Shown: piece by piece, positions 1 through 6,510 of the stretch | Position numbering within the stretch: the stretch's first letter is position 1 | Layout: each line of letters opens with the position of its first letter | Origin: EsbW-18 sp964608145 | GTDB lineage: Bacteria > Patescibacteriota > Minisyncoccia > Phycocordibacterales > EsbW-18 | Assembly: GCA_964608145.1 (NCBI GenBank) | Contig: CAZSMD010000006.1 | Span: 1-26,996, forward strand | Direction: 5' to 3' | Length of the DNA: 26,996 bases | The notes under the pieces: model-generated | The model's input: only the letters and a program-made list of their open reading frames with translations | Databases searched by the model: none | What the model was told of the DNA's origin: nothing | Translations under genes and position numbers: made by a program

Positions 1-15
1 GGTCACAATGAAAAT

Positions 16-41
16 AATCACCCACGTACGGGTGATTTTTT
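16..41. terminator. Intrinsic terminator, probably bidirectional
   Basis: An 8-bp perfect stem AATCACCC/GGGTGATT closes a 6-nt loop and is followed by a run of T on the + strand. On the other strand the stem is followed by ATTTT, so it could also stop leftward transcription. The gene it ends most likely lies outside the left edge of the window. Confidence 0.75.
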
Positions 42-193
42 CGTTGTAGGCGCCTTGTCGGTATTCGAAAGCCGCAGGCTTGCCGAAGGTAGCAAGCGCC
101 GAGGCGGGGTTGACAGTACTTAGTATTTTGGCATTTTGTGAAAAAATACTTAGTAACTGGTGACCGAATCCCGATGAGGTCACACGCCCGGTC
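42..193. other. Intergenic stretch without a supported gene
   Basis: No convincing coding sequence is seen. The stretch holds a small hairpin (AAGCC-GCA-GGCTT near position 70) and a direct repeat TACTTAGTA at 117-125 and 147-155. A TTGACA at 110-115 has no good -10 partner. A GTG at 138 and an ATG at 174 are in frame with the antiporter gene, but the promoter at 194-202 lies downstream of both. Confidence 0.4.
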
Positions 194-202
194 TGCTACA
201 AT
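194..202 (+). promoter_or_regulatory. Extended -10 promoter of the antiporter gene
   Basis: TGC-TACAAT matches an extended -10 element (TGn followed by a near-consensus hexamer). No good -35 is seen, which is usual for this promoter class. Transcription would start near 209, so the start codon at 225 is the first usable one, with AGAGAGG at about 202-208 near the expected 5' end. Confidence 0.5.
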
Positions 203-224
203 AGAGAGGCAATTTCTATTTGCC

Positions 225-1223
225 ATGATTATCTTCGGCCACGCACTTCTTTTTCTGGTTTCTGCGGCGATCATCTGGTTTTTTGGTGGTCTTCTCATTG
301 ATTCCATTGACCGCGTTGCCAAACGTTTCCATCAGAGCGGCTTTACCGTTGCCTTTTTTGTGCTGGGTTTCCTCACGTCCATCAGTGAAATTTCGGTCAT
401 GGTCAACTCGACCATTAATCATGCGCCGCAAATCTCGGCCGGCAATCTTTCGGGCGCCTCACTCGTCATTCTTCTCGGCATTATTCCGCTTCTCGCAATT
501 GTGGGGAAGGGAATTGAGCTCAAACAGACAATTCACCGAAGCCATATGGCGTTTGCGCTTGTGGCGATTGCTATCCCGACGCTTTTTTTGCTCGACGGTT
601 CGGTCGGAATCAACGAAGGTATCATCTCCATTCTTGCGTATGGAACGATGCTCTATCTCATCAAGAACGGAAATCATCACGGGGTGGGGGATGTTCTTGG
701 CGAAGTCCGGGAAGAGCTCGTTGACCCCGAGCATGACCGCGCGCGCACGACGCTGAAAGACATCGGTAAAATTCTTCTCGGCGCTGTTTTTATTTTTGTT
801 GCCGGACATTTTCTTGTCGAGGAAGCGGTGTTCTTTTCAAACTTTCTGCATGTGCCGGCGTCGCTCATCGGGCTTCTTGTGCTTTCAATCGGAACGAATG
901 TGCCTGAAATTGTGATTGCGGTTCGTTCAATTCTGCGGCACCGCTCGGATATCGCCTTCGGTGATTATCTTGGTTCGGCACTGACAAACACGCTTATTTT
1001 CGGCCTGCTTCCGCTCTTGAACGGCCGCTTCACGATTGCGCAGCCGGGAGAGTTCATGCTGACGGCGGTTCTCATGGTTATCGGCTTTACCGCACTTTAC
1101 AATCTTGCGGTCTCCGGACGCCGTCTGACGCGCGACGAGGGCAAGACGCTCCTCTTTTTGTACGGTATTTTCTTTGCTGCCCAGGCGGTTTCATTTATTC
1201 GTCTTGCAAACGTGTCGGGTTGA
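225..1223 (+). CDS. CaCA-family sodium/calcium exchanger-like membrane antiporter
   Basis: This 332-residue, strongly hydrophobic protein has the two inverted repeats typical of the cation/calcium exchanger superfamily (YrbG-like). The first repeat has SISEISVMVN at about residues 52-61 followed by AGNLSGAS at 72-79. The second has SIGTNVPEIVI at about 221-231 followed by DIAFGDYLGSALTN at 242-255. In the family the acidic and small polar residues of these repeats bind the cations in the inner membrane. A charged stretch with HGVGDVLGEVREE between the halves is the probable cytoplasmic loop. A longer reading frame opens at GTG 138, but the extended -10 at 194-202 and the hydrophobic start MIIFGHALLF favour ATG 225. 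The ion specificity cannot be read from sequence. The gene stands alone, and its stop codon overlaps the -35 box of the tRNA promoter. Confidence 0.85.
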   Translation: MIIFGHALLFLVSAAIIWFFGGLLIDSIDRVAKRFHQSGFTVAFFVLGFLTSISEISVMVNSTINHAPQISAGNLSGASLVILLGIIPLLAIVGKGIELKQTIHRSHMAFALVAIAIPTLFLLDGSVGINEGIISILAYGTMLYLIKNGNHHGVGDVLGEVREELVDPEHDRARTTLKDIGKILLGAVFIFVAGHFLVEEAVFFSNFLHVPASLIGLLVLSIGTNVPEIVIAVRSILRHRSDIAFGDYLGSALTNTLIFGLLPLLNGRFTIAQPGEFMLTAVLMVIGFTALYNLAVSGRRLTRDEGKTLLFLYGIFFAAQAVSFIRLANVSG

Positions 1224-1248
1224 ATCGGCCTCTGTATTCGTGTATTCT
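1220..1248 (+). promoter_or_regulatory. Promoter of tRNA-Val
   Basis: A -35 box TTGAAT (1220-1225) and a -10 box TATTCT (1243-1248) are separated by exactly 17 bp. The start site would fall near 1255, a few bases before the tRNA. The -35 box overlaps the TGA stop of the antiporter gene. Confidence 0.65.
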
Positions 1249-1261
1249 GGGGTTCGCGGAA

Positions 1262-1335
1262 GGGCGATTAGCTCAGCTGGTTAGAGCGTCACATTGACAT
1301 TGTGAAGGTCACAGGTTCGAGTCCTGTATCGCCCA
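1262..1335 (+). tRNA. tRNA-Val (anticodon GAC)
   Basis: The 74-nt sequence folds as a full cloverleaf. The acceptor arms GGGCGAT/ATCGCCC are complementary, the D stem is GCTC/GAGC, the anticodon stem is TCACA/TGTGA around loop TTGACAT, and the T stem is ACAGG/CCTGT around TTCGAGT. The anticodon GAC reads GUC and GUU valine codons. The discriminator is A1335. The 3' CCA is not encoded, so it must be added by a nucleotidyltransferase. Confidence 0.97.
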
Positions 1336-1426
1336 CACAGACGGAAAACGCCCGCAAAACATAGCGCCGGATGCTTCGCATCCGGCGGTGCTGTTTCGCG
1401 AGGATAGTAAGGGAGGAAAGGAAAGC
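1336..1426 (+). other. Spacer with a GC-rich hairpin
   Basis: A perfect 8-bp hairpin CCGGATGC-TTC-GCATCCGG lies at 1367-1385. No T-run follows, so it does not look like an intrinsic terminator. It may protect or process the 3' end of the tRNA precursor. Nothing else is recognised before the promoter at 1427. Confidence 0.45.
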
Positions 1427-1455
1427 TGGACAAGTGAGGTATACGGCTTTATATT
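1427..1455 (+). promoter_or_regulatory. Promoter of the small cysteine-rich gene
   Basis: TGGACA (1427-1432) and TATATT (1450-1455) are separated by 17 bp, a good housekeeping sigma-factor match. The start site would be near 1462, about 27 nt before the ATG at 1489. Confidence 0.6.
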
Positions 1456-1488
1456 TTCTTCTGGATTCGGAAAGAAGGGGGCAACGAT

Positions 1489-1716
1489 ATGGGTTCGAAG
1501 GGCAGGGCGCTTCGTCGTTGGGGCATTTGTACAAAGAAATGTGGTTTTTGCAGCTCCCGTCTGACTCTGGTTGTTCAGCAGGCATTTCTGTTTGACCCCG
1601 GTCCTTGGCGGACGCGTGCCGTTCTGGTTTCCGGCTGTGTTCACTGTATCCGCTGTTTCAAAAAGAGTTTTTACACGATGAAGATTATCGTGCGAATTCC
1701 GTCACGGCGGAACTAG
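1489..1716 (+). CDS. Small basic cysteine-rich protein of unknown function
   Basis: The 75-residue product is not recognised. It is very basic and has two cysteine groups: C-x3-C-x2-C in WGICTKKCGFC and C-x2-C-x2-C in SGCVHCIRC. This layout would suit zinc binding, as in small ribosome- or nucleic-acid-associated proteins, but no family match is claimed. Expression signals support a real gene: a 17-bp-spaced promoter at 1427-1455, a GGGGG-containing Shine-Dalgarno stretch at 1472-1481 ending 7 nt before the ATG, and a strong terminator that starts at the stop codon. The alternative is that this transcript is a non-coding RNA and the reading frame is incidental. Comparing synonymous and non-synonymous change in relatives would settle this. 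Confidence 0.5.
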   Translation: MGSKGRALRRWGICTKKCGFCSSRLTLVVQQAFLFDPGPWRTRAVLVSGCVHCIRCFKKSFYTMKIIVRIPSRRN

Positions 1717-1750
1717 CGCCGAGTTCTCATGAAGAGGACCCGGCGCTTTT
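1715..1750 (+). terminator. Intrinsic terminator of the small cysteine-rich gene
   Basis: AGCGCCG (1715-1721) pairs with CGGCGCT (1741-1747). Inside it, after one mismatch, GTTCTC (1723-1728) pairs with GAGGAC (1734-1739). TTT and CTATTT follow on the + strand. There is no T-run on the - strand, so it serves rightward transcription only and shows that a + strand transcript ends here. Confidence 0.8.
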
Positions 1751-2674
1751 CTATTTCCCCGTTTTGATGAAGAGATAGATGTCTTCGAGTGCCTTGACAC
1801 CATCGCCTGCGGCAATGTTGTTCTGATGATAGTGCACGCTTGAACAGTCGCCCGCAGCCCAGACACCCGCTACATTCGTACGCTGTGTCCATGGGTCAAT
1901 GACGATGCGCTTGTATGCGTCGCGTGCAACAAGGTCGGCGATAAAGTCAGTATTGGGAATAAGACCGATTTCAACAAAAATGCCGGAGACGGCAAGGGTG
2001 CGCTTCTCTCCCGAAAGGCCGTCTTTGTATGTGACGCCGGTTACGAACGCATCCCCGGTCACTTCAAGAATCTCTGCATTCAGGAGGCCTTTCATGTGCG
2101 GATTTGCAAGCACCTTGGCCACCGTTACTTCATCTGCTTTGAACATATCGCTGCGGTTCAATAGTGTAACGCTTTTTGCGTATGCGAGAAGCTGCGCGGC
2201 GCTCTCAAATCCTGCATTCCCGCCGCCGATAACAGCGACATCCTGTCCGGCGAACAGGGGACCATCACACGAGGCGCAGTAGGAGATGCCTTTGTTTTCA
2301 AACTGTGCGGCGCCCGGCACATCAAGTTTGCGGCGCGAAGCGCCGCTTGCGACGAGGACGGTTTTGCCGGCGTACGAATTTTTGTCTGTTGTCACAGAAA
2401 AGCCGGCGCTGTCCTTGGCGACCGATGTAACATATTCTTTTTCGAGCACGGTGACGGTATCTTGTGCGTATGCTGCCACATGCTCCTTCAAAGATTTTGC
2501 GAGGTCATCGCCTGAAATCGAAATAGTTCCAATCCAGTTCTGAATACCGTCGGAAACGATGCTTTGACCGCCGAATTCGGGGACGATGAGCAGTGTTTTG
2601 AGGCGTTTTCGGGCGGCGTACACTGCGGCGGCGCTTCCCGCGGGTCCTCCGCCGATAATGATGAGATCAAACAT
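1751..2674 (-). CDS. trxB: Thioredoxin reductase/AhpF-like flavoprotein disulfide reductase
   Basis: The 307-residue protein has the full two-domain reductase fold. The FAD site GGGPAG is at residues 8-13, the redox pair C133-A-S-C136-D-G is in place, the pyridine-nucleotide site GGGNAG is at 150-155, and the C-terminal FAD motif is GVWAAGDC. In low-molecular-weight thioredoxin reductases the second nucleotide site is followed by an HRR..FRA motif that holds the NADPH 2'-phosphate. Here that position reads LLNRSDMFKAD. Together with GIFVEIGLIPNT this resembles the C-terminal reductase part of AhpF, so NADH use is possible. The AhpF N-terminal domain is absent and no thioredoxin gene is adjacent. 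The start codon touches the left repeat of the cassette at 2676-3175, so no Shine-Dalgarno site is present. The trxB symbol is the closest fit rather than a proven orthology. Confidence 0.85.
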   Translation of the reverse strand: MFDLIIIGGGPAGSAAAVYAARKRLKTLLIVPEFGGQSIVSDGIQNWIGTISISGDDLAKSLKEHVAAYAQDTVTVLEKEYVTSVAKDSAGFSVTTDKNSYAGKTVLVASGASRRKLDVPGAAQFENKGISYCASCDGPLFAGQDVAVIGGGNAGFESAAQLLAYAKSVTLLNRSDMFKADEVTVAKVLANPHMKGLLNAEILEVTGDAFVTGVTYKDGLSGEKRTLAVSGIFVEIGLIPNTDFIADLVARDAYKRIVIDPWTQRTNVAGVWAAGDCSSVHYHQNNIAAGDGVKALEDIYLFIKTGK

Positions 2675-2675
2675 G

Positions 2676-2705
2676 AGCTTGTAGTTAGTAGCTTGTAGCT
2701 TGTAG
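2676..2705 (+). repeat. Left repeat of the IVS-like cassette
   Basis: Three copies of AGCTTGTAG occur at 2676-2684, 2690-2698 and 2697-2705. The first two are 14 bp apart and the last two overlap with a 7-bp period. The array begins next to the trxB start codon. The same three-copy pattern occurs in the opposite orientation at 3146-3175. Confidence 0.85.
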
Positions 2706-2716
2706 AAAAAGAGGCG

Positions 2717-3097
2717 TTATCCTGGCTTTTGTTCCGAAGAGGATAACCGACGTATTATAACATTGAGCATGCGCATTATCTCATCCAAAAGTCCGCACGT
2801 CTCACTGCGTCTTTCGGGGGTGAGTCCGATGACTTTGTCAGCTATCGTGAGTTGCGTCTCAAGCTCCGCTCCGGAACCGTAGGCGATTCGAAGAAATTGA
2901 ACAAAATCTTTTTGTGTACCTCGCCGTCGTCCCTCTGCGATATTTGACGCAATGGAAACAGCCGAACGACGCATTTGTGAAGTGAGCCCATAGAGCTCAC
3001 TTCGAGGAAAAGCCTCGGTGATTCCGTAGATAAGGATTGCAAGAGAGATTGCTTTTTGCCAGACCACAAGCTCTTTGTGAGATGAAAGCACCTTCAT
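2717..3097 (-). CDS. Four-helix-bundle protein (S23 / 23S rRNA intervening-sequence family)
   Basis: The product is recognised by the family signatures HKELVVWQKA near the start, YGLTSQMRRSAVSIASNIAEG in the middle and LRIAYGSGAELETQL afterwards. Members are about 115-130 residues long and form a four-helix bundle that assembles as a pentamer. They were first seen in intervening sequences of 23S rRNA genes and occur scattered in many genomes. Their cellular role is unclear, though a relative (Avd) binds RNA in diversity-generating retroelements. ATG 3097 gives 126 residues and the usual family start; an upstream TTG at 3124 would add nine. The gene sits alone between two oppositely oriented repeat arrays, inserted between ftsZ and trxB. 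The position suggests a mobile cassette and not a member of the division operon. Confidence 0.85.
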   Translation of the reverse strand: MKVLSSHKELVVWQKAISLAILIYGITEAFPRSELYGLTSQMRRSAVSIASNIAEGRRRGTQKDFVQFLRIAYGSGAELETQLTIADKVIGLTPERRSETCGLLDEIMRMLNVIIRRLSSSEQKPG

Positions 3098-3145
3098 CAC
3101 ACCAGCGTATACTCCGCGGTTCAAATAAATCTCAAAAAGAGAGAC

Positions 3146-3175
3146 CTACAAGCTACGACCTACAAGCTACAAGCT
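3146..3175 (+). repeat. Right repeat of the IVS-like cassette
   Basis: Three copies of CTACAAGCT occur at 3146-3154, 3160-3168 and 3167-3175. They are the reverse complement of the left-hand unit and use the same offsets of 0, 14 and 21. The last copy supplies two bases of the ftsZ TAG stop codon (3174-3176, minus strand). Transcripts across the cassette could pair the two ends into a long stem. Confidence 0.85.
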
Positions 3176-4373
3176 ATTTTTTGCGTCGTAAAAAGGCGGG
3201 AATCGCACCCCATTCGTCTTCCTCGTTGTCTTCCATCTTCGGCTTAAGCTCAACAGGTTCCTGCTTTATCGGCATCGGTTCCATCTTGCTCTCCTTCGGC
3301 TCCTCGTGCTTTTCCACATGGCTCAGTTTTGTTCCGAAGATTTTTGATCCGGTCGGCTCCTCCTTTTCTTCTTTTTCCTTGCGTCCGAACTGGAAGAGTG
3401 ACGGGTTGGCGTTGTTTTCGGGGAATCCTGACGCAATAACCGTGACTTTAATCTCGTTTTTCTTCAGACGGTCGTCCTTAATAGCACCGAAGATAATTTT
3501 TGCTTCTTTGTCGACGCTTTCGGTGATGACTTTGGCTGCCTCCTGCACTTCATGCATGGTGAGGTCTTCGCCGCCTGCAATCGCAAAGAGGATACCTTTT
3601 GCGCCGGCGACGGATACATCAAGGAGCGGGGAGTTGATTGCCATCTGTGCCGCCTCAACAGCTCGCTTCTCTCCGGTTGCCGTACCGATGCCCATGAGTG
3701 CGGAGCCTGCGTTTTGCAAGATTGCGCGGATGTCGGCAAAGTCAACGTTGATGATACCGGGGAGGGTAATCAAATCGGCAATACCCTCGACTGCCTGACG
3801 GAGCACCTCGTCACACATGGCGAATGCGTTTCTGAGGGAAGTGTCCTTCTGTACAATGCCAAAGAGACGGTCGTTCGGGATGACAATAAGCGCGTCAACC
3901 TCTTTTTTGAGTTCATCGATGCCTTGCTGAGCAATGCGCGCTCGCTGAGCGCCTTCAAAAGTGAACGGCCGGGTAACAACGCCGACGGTGAGCGATCCGA
4001 GCTCGCGGGCAACTTGCGCAATTGCAGGTGCGGCTCCTGTACCGGTTCCACCTCCCATACCGCAGGTGAGGAATACCATGTCGGCACCCTTGAGTGATTC
4101 CTGAATCTCTTCTTTCGTTTCTTCAGCAGCGCGTTTGCCGATCGCCGGATCCATGCCCGCTCCGAGACCTTTCGTGAGATTTTTTCCGATGTGGATTTTT
4201 TTCTTCGCAAGAGAATGATGGAGATCTTGCGCGTCCGTGTTGATGGCGATAAATTCAACGCCGCGGACCTTCTGATTAATCATGTGGTTGACGGCATTTT
4301 CTCCGGAACCGCCTGCTCCAACGACTTTTATGCGTGCGAATGACTCGACTTCGGGTGCTACTTTGGTTGCCAT
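3174..4373 (-). CDS. ftsZ: Cell division protein FtsZ
   Basis: FtsZ is the tubulin-like GTPase that forms the cytokinetic ring. This 399-residue protein has the N-terminal nucleotide loop VVGAGGSGENAV (about 18-28), the tubulin signature GGGTGTG at 107-113, and the T7 catalytic loop NVDFADIR. A charged, low-complexity linker follows from about residue 330. The protein ends in WGAIPAFLRRKK, the conserved C-terminal peptide that binds FtsA and other partners, so the C-terminus is intact even though the cassette begins in the stop codon. It lies downstream of ftsA on the same strand, but a hairpin with a T-run separates them, so ftsZ probably has its own promoter. TATACA at 4381-4386 ends 7 nt before the ATG and no Shine-Dalgarno site is seen. 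Confidence 0.98.
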   Translation of the reverse strand: MATKVAPEVESFARIKVVGAGGSGENAVNHMINQKVRGVEFIAINTDAQDLHHSLAKKKIHIGKNLTKGLGAGMDPAIGKRAAEETKEEIQESLKGADMVFLTCGMGGGTGTGAAPAIAQVARELGSLTVGVVTRPFTFEGAQRARIAQQGIDELKKEVDALIVIPNDRLFGIVQKDTSLRNAFAMCDEVLRQAVEGIADLITLPGIINVDFADIRAILQNAGSALMGIGTATGEKRAVEAAQMAINSPLLDVSVAGAKGILFAIAGGEDLTMHEVQEAAKVITESVDKEAKIIFGAIKDDRLKKNEIKVTVIASGFPENNANPSLFQFGRKEKEEKEEPTGSKIFGTKLSHVEKHEEPKESKMEPMPIKQEPVELKPKMEDNEEDEWGAIPAFLRRKK

Positions 4374-4380
4374 AATGAGA

Positions 4381-4386
4381 TGTATA
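4381..4386 (-). promoter_or_regulatory. Possible ftsZ -10 box giving a leaderless mRNA
   Basis: TATACA on the minus strand is followed by 7 nt and then the ftsZ ATG. A start 6-8 nt downstream would fall on the start codon. The -35 is weak. The same geometry occurs before ftsA, ftsW, mraY, rpsU, pth and the S41 protease. Confidence 0.4.
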
Positions 4387-4459
4387 AAATCTTACAAATA
4401 CACAAATAAAGCCATTCGAGGCCTGTTTTGCCTCGTTGTTTACCCCTTCTATGACACCT
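4387..4459. other. ftsA-ftsZ intergenic hairpin region
   Basis: CGAGGC (4417-4422) and GCCTCG (4430-4435) form a 6-bp hairpin with a 7-nt loop in the ftsZ leader of any transcript that starts at the upstream promoter. It has no clean T-run in either direction. It could affect ftsZ expression, but this is not shown. Confidence 0.35.
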
Positions 4460-4468
4460 ATAGTATCA
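4460..4468 (-). promoter_or_regulatory. Candidate extended -10 promoter for ftsZ
   Basis: On the minus strand TGA-TACTAT is a near-perfect extended -10 directly after the ftsA terminator. Transcription would start near 4453 and give an ftsZ leader of about 80 nt that includes the hairpin at 4417-4435. Confidence 0.4.
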
Positions 4469-4469
4469 G

Positions 4470-4497
4470 AAAAAACCCTCGCGCCATAGGGCGGGGG
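4470..4497 (-). terminator. Intrinsic terminator after ftsA
   Basis: CCCTCGCGCC and GGGCGGGGG form a GC-rich stem with one bulged G and an ATA loop. On the minus strand it is followed by six T. It lies between the ftsA stop and ftsZ, so ftsA read-through into ftsZ should be reduced. Confidence 0.65.
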
Positions 4498-4541
4498 ATA
4501 AAAGACAAAATATTGACAGAAACTTTTTATTGTTTCAAAAA

Positions 4542-5738
4542 CTACGGTAAAAATCTGCTCAGAAGATCGCGTATTTTTGATCCGAATGTTTTGAAGAGTG
4601 CGCTGCCTTTTCCGCCGTGCGTTATCTGCACGCCGCCGCCCGTTCCGGAGAGTCCGAGGAGCGCCAAGCCGTAGGCTACTGCCCAGGACGGATCATACAC
4701 TTCTCCGTGTGCAGTACGATTGATTTCAATTTTGCCGATGCGGGAAGGGAGGGCGAGCGCGCTTTTTGCAATGTCTTCGATGCCCGCGATGCGCGAACCG
4801 CCGCCAGTGAGTGTGATGCCTGCGGGAAGCAAGCCGTTCCGTCCCATTTTTTTAAGATGTGTTTCGATAAGTTCAAACACGTCTTTGAGTCGCGCGGTGA
4901 TGATGTCGTCGATTTTCTTTTTCGGATGTATGGTATGTACCGCGCCTATTTTTATTTTTTCCGCCTCTTCAATGGGGACGCGCAGCCCGAGGGCGATATC
5001 ATTGGTGATGTCGTTGCTGCCGATCGGGAATACTTTGAGTGAGACCGGCAAATCATTCTCATACACGATGATTGAGGTTGTTTCTGCGCCGATATCGACG
5101 AGAATGCAGCCCGCAATGCGTTGTGCCTTGGAAAGCGTTGCGACGGCGGACGCAAGCGGCGACGCGACGATGTCGTCAATGCTGATACCGCACCGCTCGA
5201 CCGCCTCGATGAGATCGGAGAGATGCTGCTCGAGCACGGTGACATGGAGCACTTTGATTTCCAGCTTAACGCCGCGCATGCCGAGTACGCGTCCGCCGAT
5301 AACTTCTTTGCCGTCAAGCTTGTACGTGACGGGAATCGCATGAATGATCTTCCGGTTATTTTTTGCCGCTTCCGGGAGCGCGTCCTGGCTTGCCGCGAGC
5401 GCACGGTTGATGTCTAGTTCGGTTATTTCCGCATCGGCGCGCGACACGACGCTGCTGCCGACCGACACAAACCCTTCAACGCCGACGCCGCCGACGGAAA
5501 GCACGCAATTTTGAACATGCGCGCGGGCCGTCCGTTCGGCCTGCGTGACGGCCTGACGGATGGAGCGGGTGACATGCACGGTTTCTACGATGTAGCCGTG
5601 GCGGAGACCGAGCGAATCGGCAGAACCGACACCGGCAACGCGCCGCGTGCCGCCGTATTCACCGCGGTTGTATTCAGCGACGATAACTTTTACCGAATCG
5701 GTTCCGACGTCTATTCCCGTTGCGAGCGTGCGACTCAT
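4542..5738 (-). CDS. ftsA: Cell division protein FtsA
   Basis: FtsA is the actin-like ATPase that tethers FtsZ to the membrane. The 398-residue length is normal. The phosphate-1 motif is GIDVGTDSVK near the N-terminus, the phosphate-2 motif is ILVDIGAETTSI in the middle, and the adenosine motif is ITLTGGGSRIAGI near residue 310. The SHS2 (1C) insertion domain follows the first motif. The protein ends in LFKTFGSKIRDLLSRFLP, a good amphipathic membrane-targeting helix. TATACT at 5748-5753 (minus strand) is 9 nt before the ATG and no Shine-Dalgarno site is visible. The gene follows ybeY and precedes ftsZ. Confidence 0.96.
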   Translation of the reverse strand: MSRTLATGIDVGTDSVKVIVAEYNRGEYGGTRRVAGVGSADSLGLRHGYIVETVHVTRSIRQAVTQAERTARAHVQNCVLSVGGVGVEGFVSVGSSVVSRADAEITELDINRALAASQDALPEAAKNNRKIIHAIPVTYKLDGKEVIGGRVLGMRGVKLEIKVLHVTVLEQHLSDLIEAVERCGISIDDIVASPLASAVATLSKAQRIAGCILVDIGAETTSIIVYENDLPVSLKVFPIGSNDITNDIALGLRVPIEEAEKIKIGAVHTIHPKKKIDDIITARLKDVFELIETHLKKMGRNGLLPAGITLTGGGSRIAGIEDIAKSALALPSRIGKIEINRTAHGEVYDPSWAVAYGLALLGLSGTGGGVQITHGGKGSALFKTFGSKIRDLLSRFLP

Positions 5739-5747
5739 ATACCATCA

Positions 5748-5753
5748 AGTATA
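5748..5753 (-). promoter_or_regulatory. Possible ftsA -10 box
   Basis: TATACT on the minus strand lies 9 nt before the ftsA ATG. The -35 region is poor. If active, the transcript would start within a few bases of the start codon. Confidence 0.35.
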
Positions 5754-5799
5754 AAGCCCAAAGTGCAAAGCACAAAGGAGAAAGGTGTGAAAACGTGCG

Positions 5800-6213
5800 C
5801 TAGGCGAGCGTGTCCGGGTGCGGCCGGTTGAGTTTTTTGAGCACGCGTTTTTCGGCGCGCTCCATGGCGGCTCCGTGGTCGTATCCCTTGAGATGCAGCG
5901 CACCGTGAACGAAAAGGTAGAGGATATGATTTTCCGGAGAAAGACCGAATGCACGCGCCTCACGAAGTGCGTAGGGAATAGCGATGCAGATTTCGCCTTC
6001 TTTTTTTGAAAGGGGAAATGCGAGCACATTTGTCGGTTTTTCCTTTTGCCGATATGTGGTGTTGAGTGTTTTGCTGCGTGCGTTGCCGATGAACACAAGC
6101 GAGACCGAATATGTAGATCCCAGAATAAGGCGCGCCGCCCGCGCATAGAACGAAGCCCCTCGTCGTAGTGAGAGGGGCAGTCGTCGTACGGTTGTCGTTA
6201 TTGAGAGAGCCAT
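5800..6213 (-). CDS. ybeY: Endoribonuclease/rRNA maturation factor YbeY
   Basis: YbeY is a zinc-dependent metalloprotein needed for 16S rRNA 3' maturation and ribosome quality control. The 137-residue product carries the signature HGALHLKGYDH, in which H103, H107 and H113 are the metal ligands. TNVLAFPLS (about 61-69) is the other conserved block of the family. It starts 3 nt after the rpsU stop codon, so the two are almost certainly co-transcribed, which links a ribosomal protein with a ribosome maturation factor. Confidence 0.93.
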   Translation of the reverse strand: MALSITTTVRRLPLSLRRGASFYARAARLILGSTYSVSLVFIGNARSKTLNTTYRQKEKPTNVLAFPLSKKEGEICIAIPYALREARAFGLSPENHILYLFVHGALHLKGYDHGAAMERAEKRVLKKLNRPHPDTLA

Positions 6214-6216
6214 TGG

Positions 6217-6447
6217 TTATGCTCTGTCCACGAGCCCAAGCTTGTAGAGCTTCTCGCGTTCCTGTTTTCGTTCAATGGTGCGCAGGCGGTTCTTTTTCAT
6301 GACATACGGAGAAAGCGAGCGGCTGTGGTAGCGAATGCTGCGCATTTTGCGCAAACCGCCCCACTCCATCACCCGCTGGCGGAAGCGCCGCAAGATGCTC
6401 ATATTGTTTTCTCGGTCGCCTTTAACGACGCTGATGTGTGTTGTCAT
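6217..6447 (-). CDS. rpsU: Ribosomal protein bS21
   Basis: The 76-residue product begins MTTHISVVKGDRENNMSILRRFRQRV and continues with a strongly basic helical tail, the pattern of small-subunit protein S21 (a first residue block that contacts 16S rRNA near the anti-Shine-Dalgarno region, then arginine-rich helices). A longer frame would add seven residues, but ATG 6447 is the conserved start. The extended -10 TGG-TATCAT at 6457-6465 ends 9 nt before this ATG, so the message may have almost no leader. ybeY follows directly. Confidence 0.88.
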   Translation of the reverse strand: MTTHISVVKGDRENNMSILRRFRQRVMEWGGLRKMRSIRYHSRSLSPYVMKKNRLRTIERKQEREKLYKLGLVDRA

Positions 6448-6456
6448 AACGGGACA

Positions 6457-6465
6457 ATGATACCA
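6457..6465 (-). promoter_or_regulatory. Extended -10 promoter of rpsU
   Basis: TGG-TATCAT on the minus strand fits an extended -10 element. Nine bases separate it from the rpsU start codon, so the start site would fall about 2 nt before or at the ATG. Confidence 0.45.
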
Positions 6466-6510
6466 CACGGGGGCTGTCTCTGCAACGCCCTTCGGGGCTC
6501 CCCGGGCGGC

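Noticed and set aside
1289..1644. Leftward reading frames across the tRNA-Val gene, one containing GDTGLEPVTFTM
   Set aside because: The GLEPVT-type peptide is a familiar artefact of translating the complement of a tRNA gene. There is no supporting start site, and the + strand signals explain the region.
3037..3798. 253-residue + strand frame opposite ftsZ
   Set aside because: It is Ser-rich complement of ftsZ and of the inserted cassette, with no expression signals.
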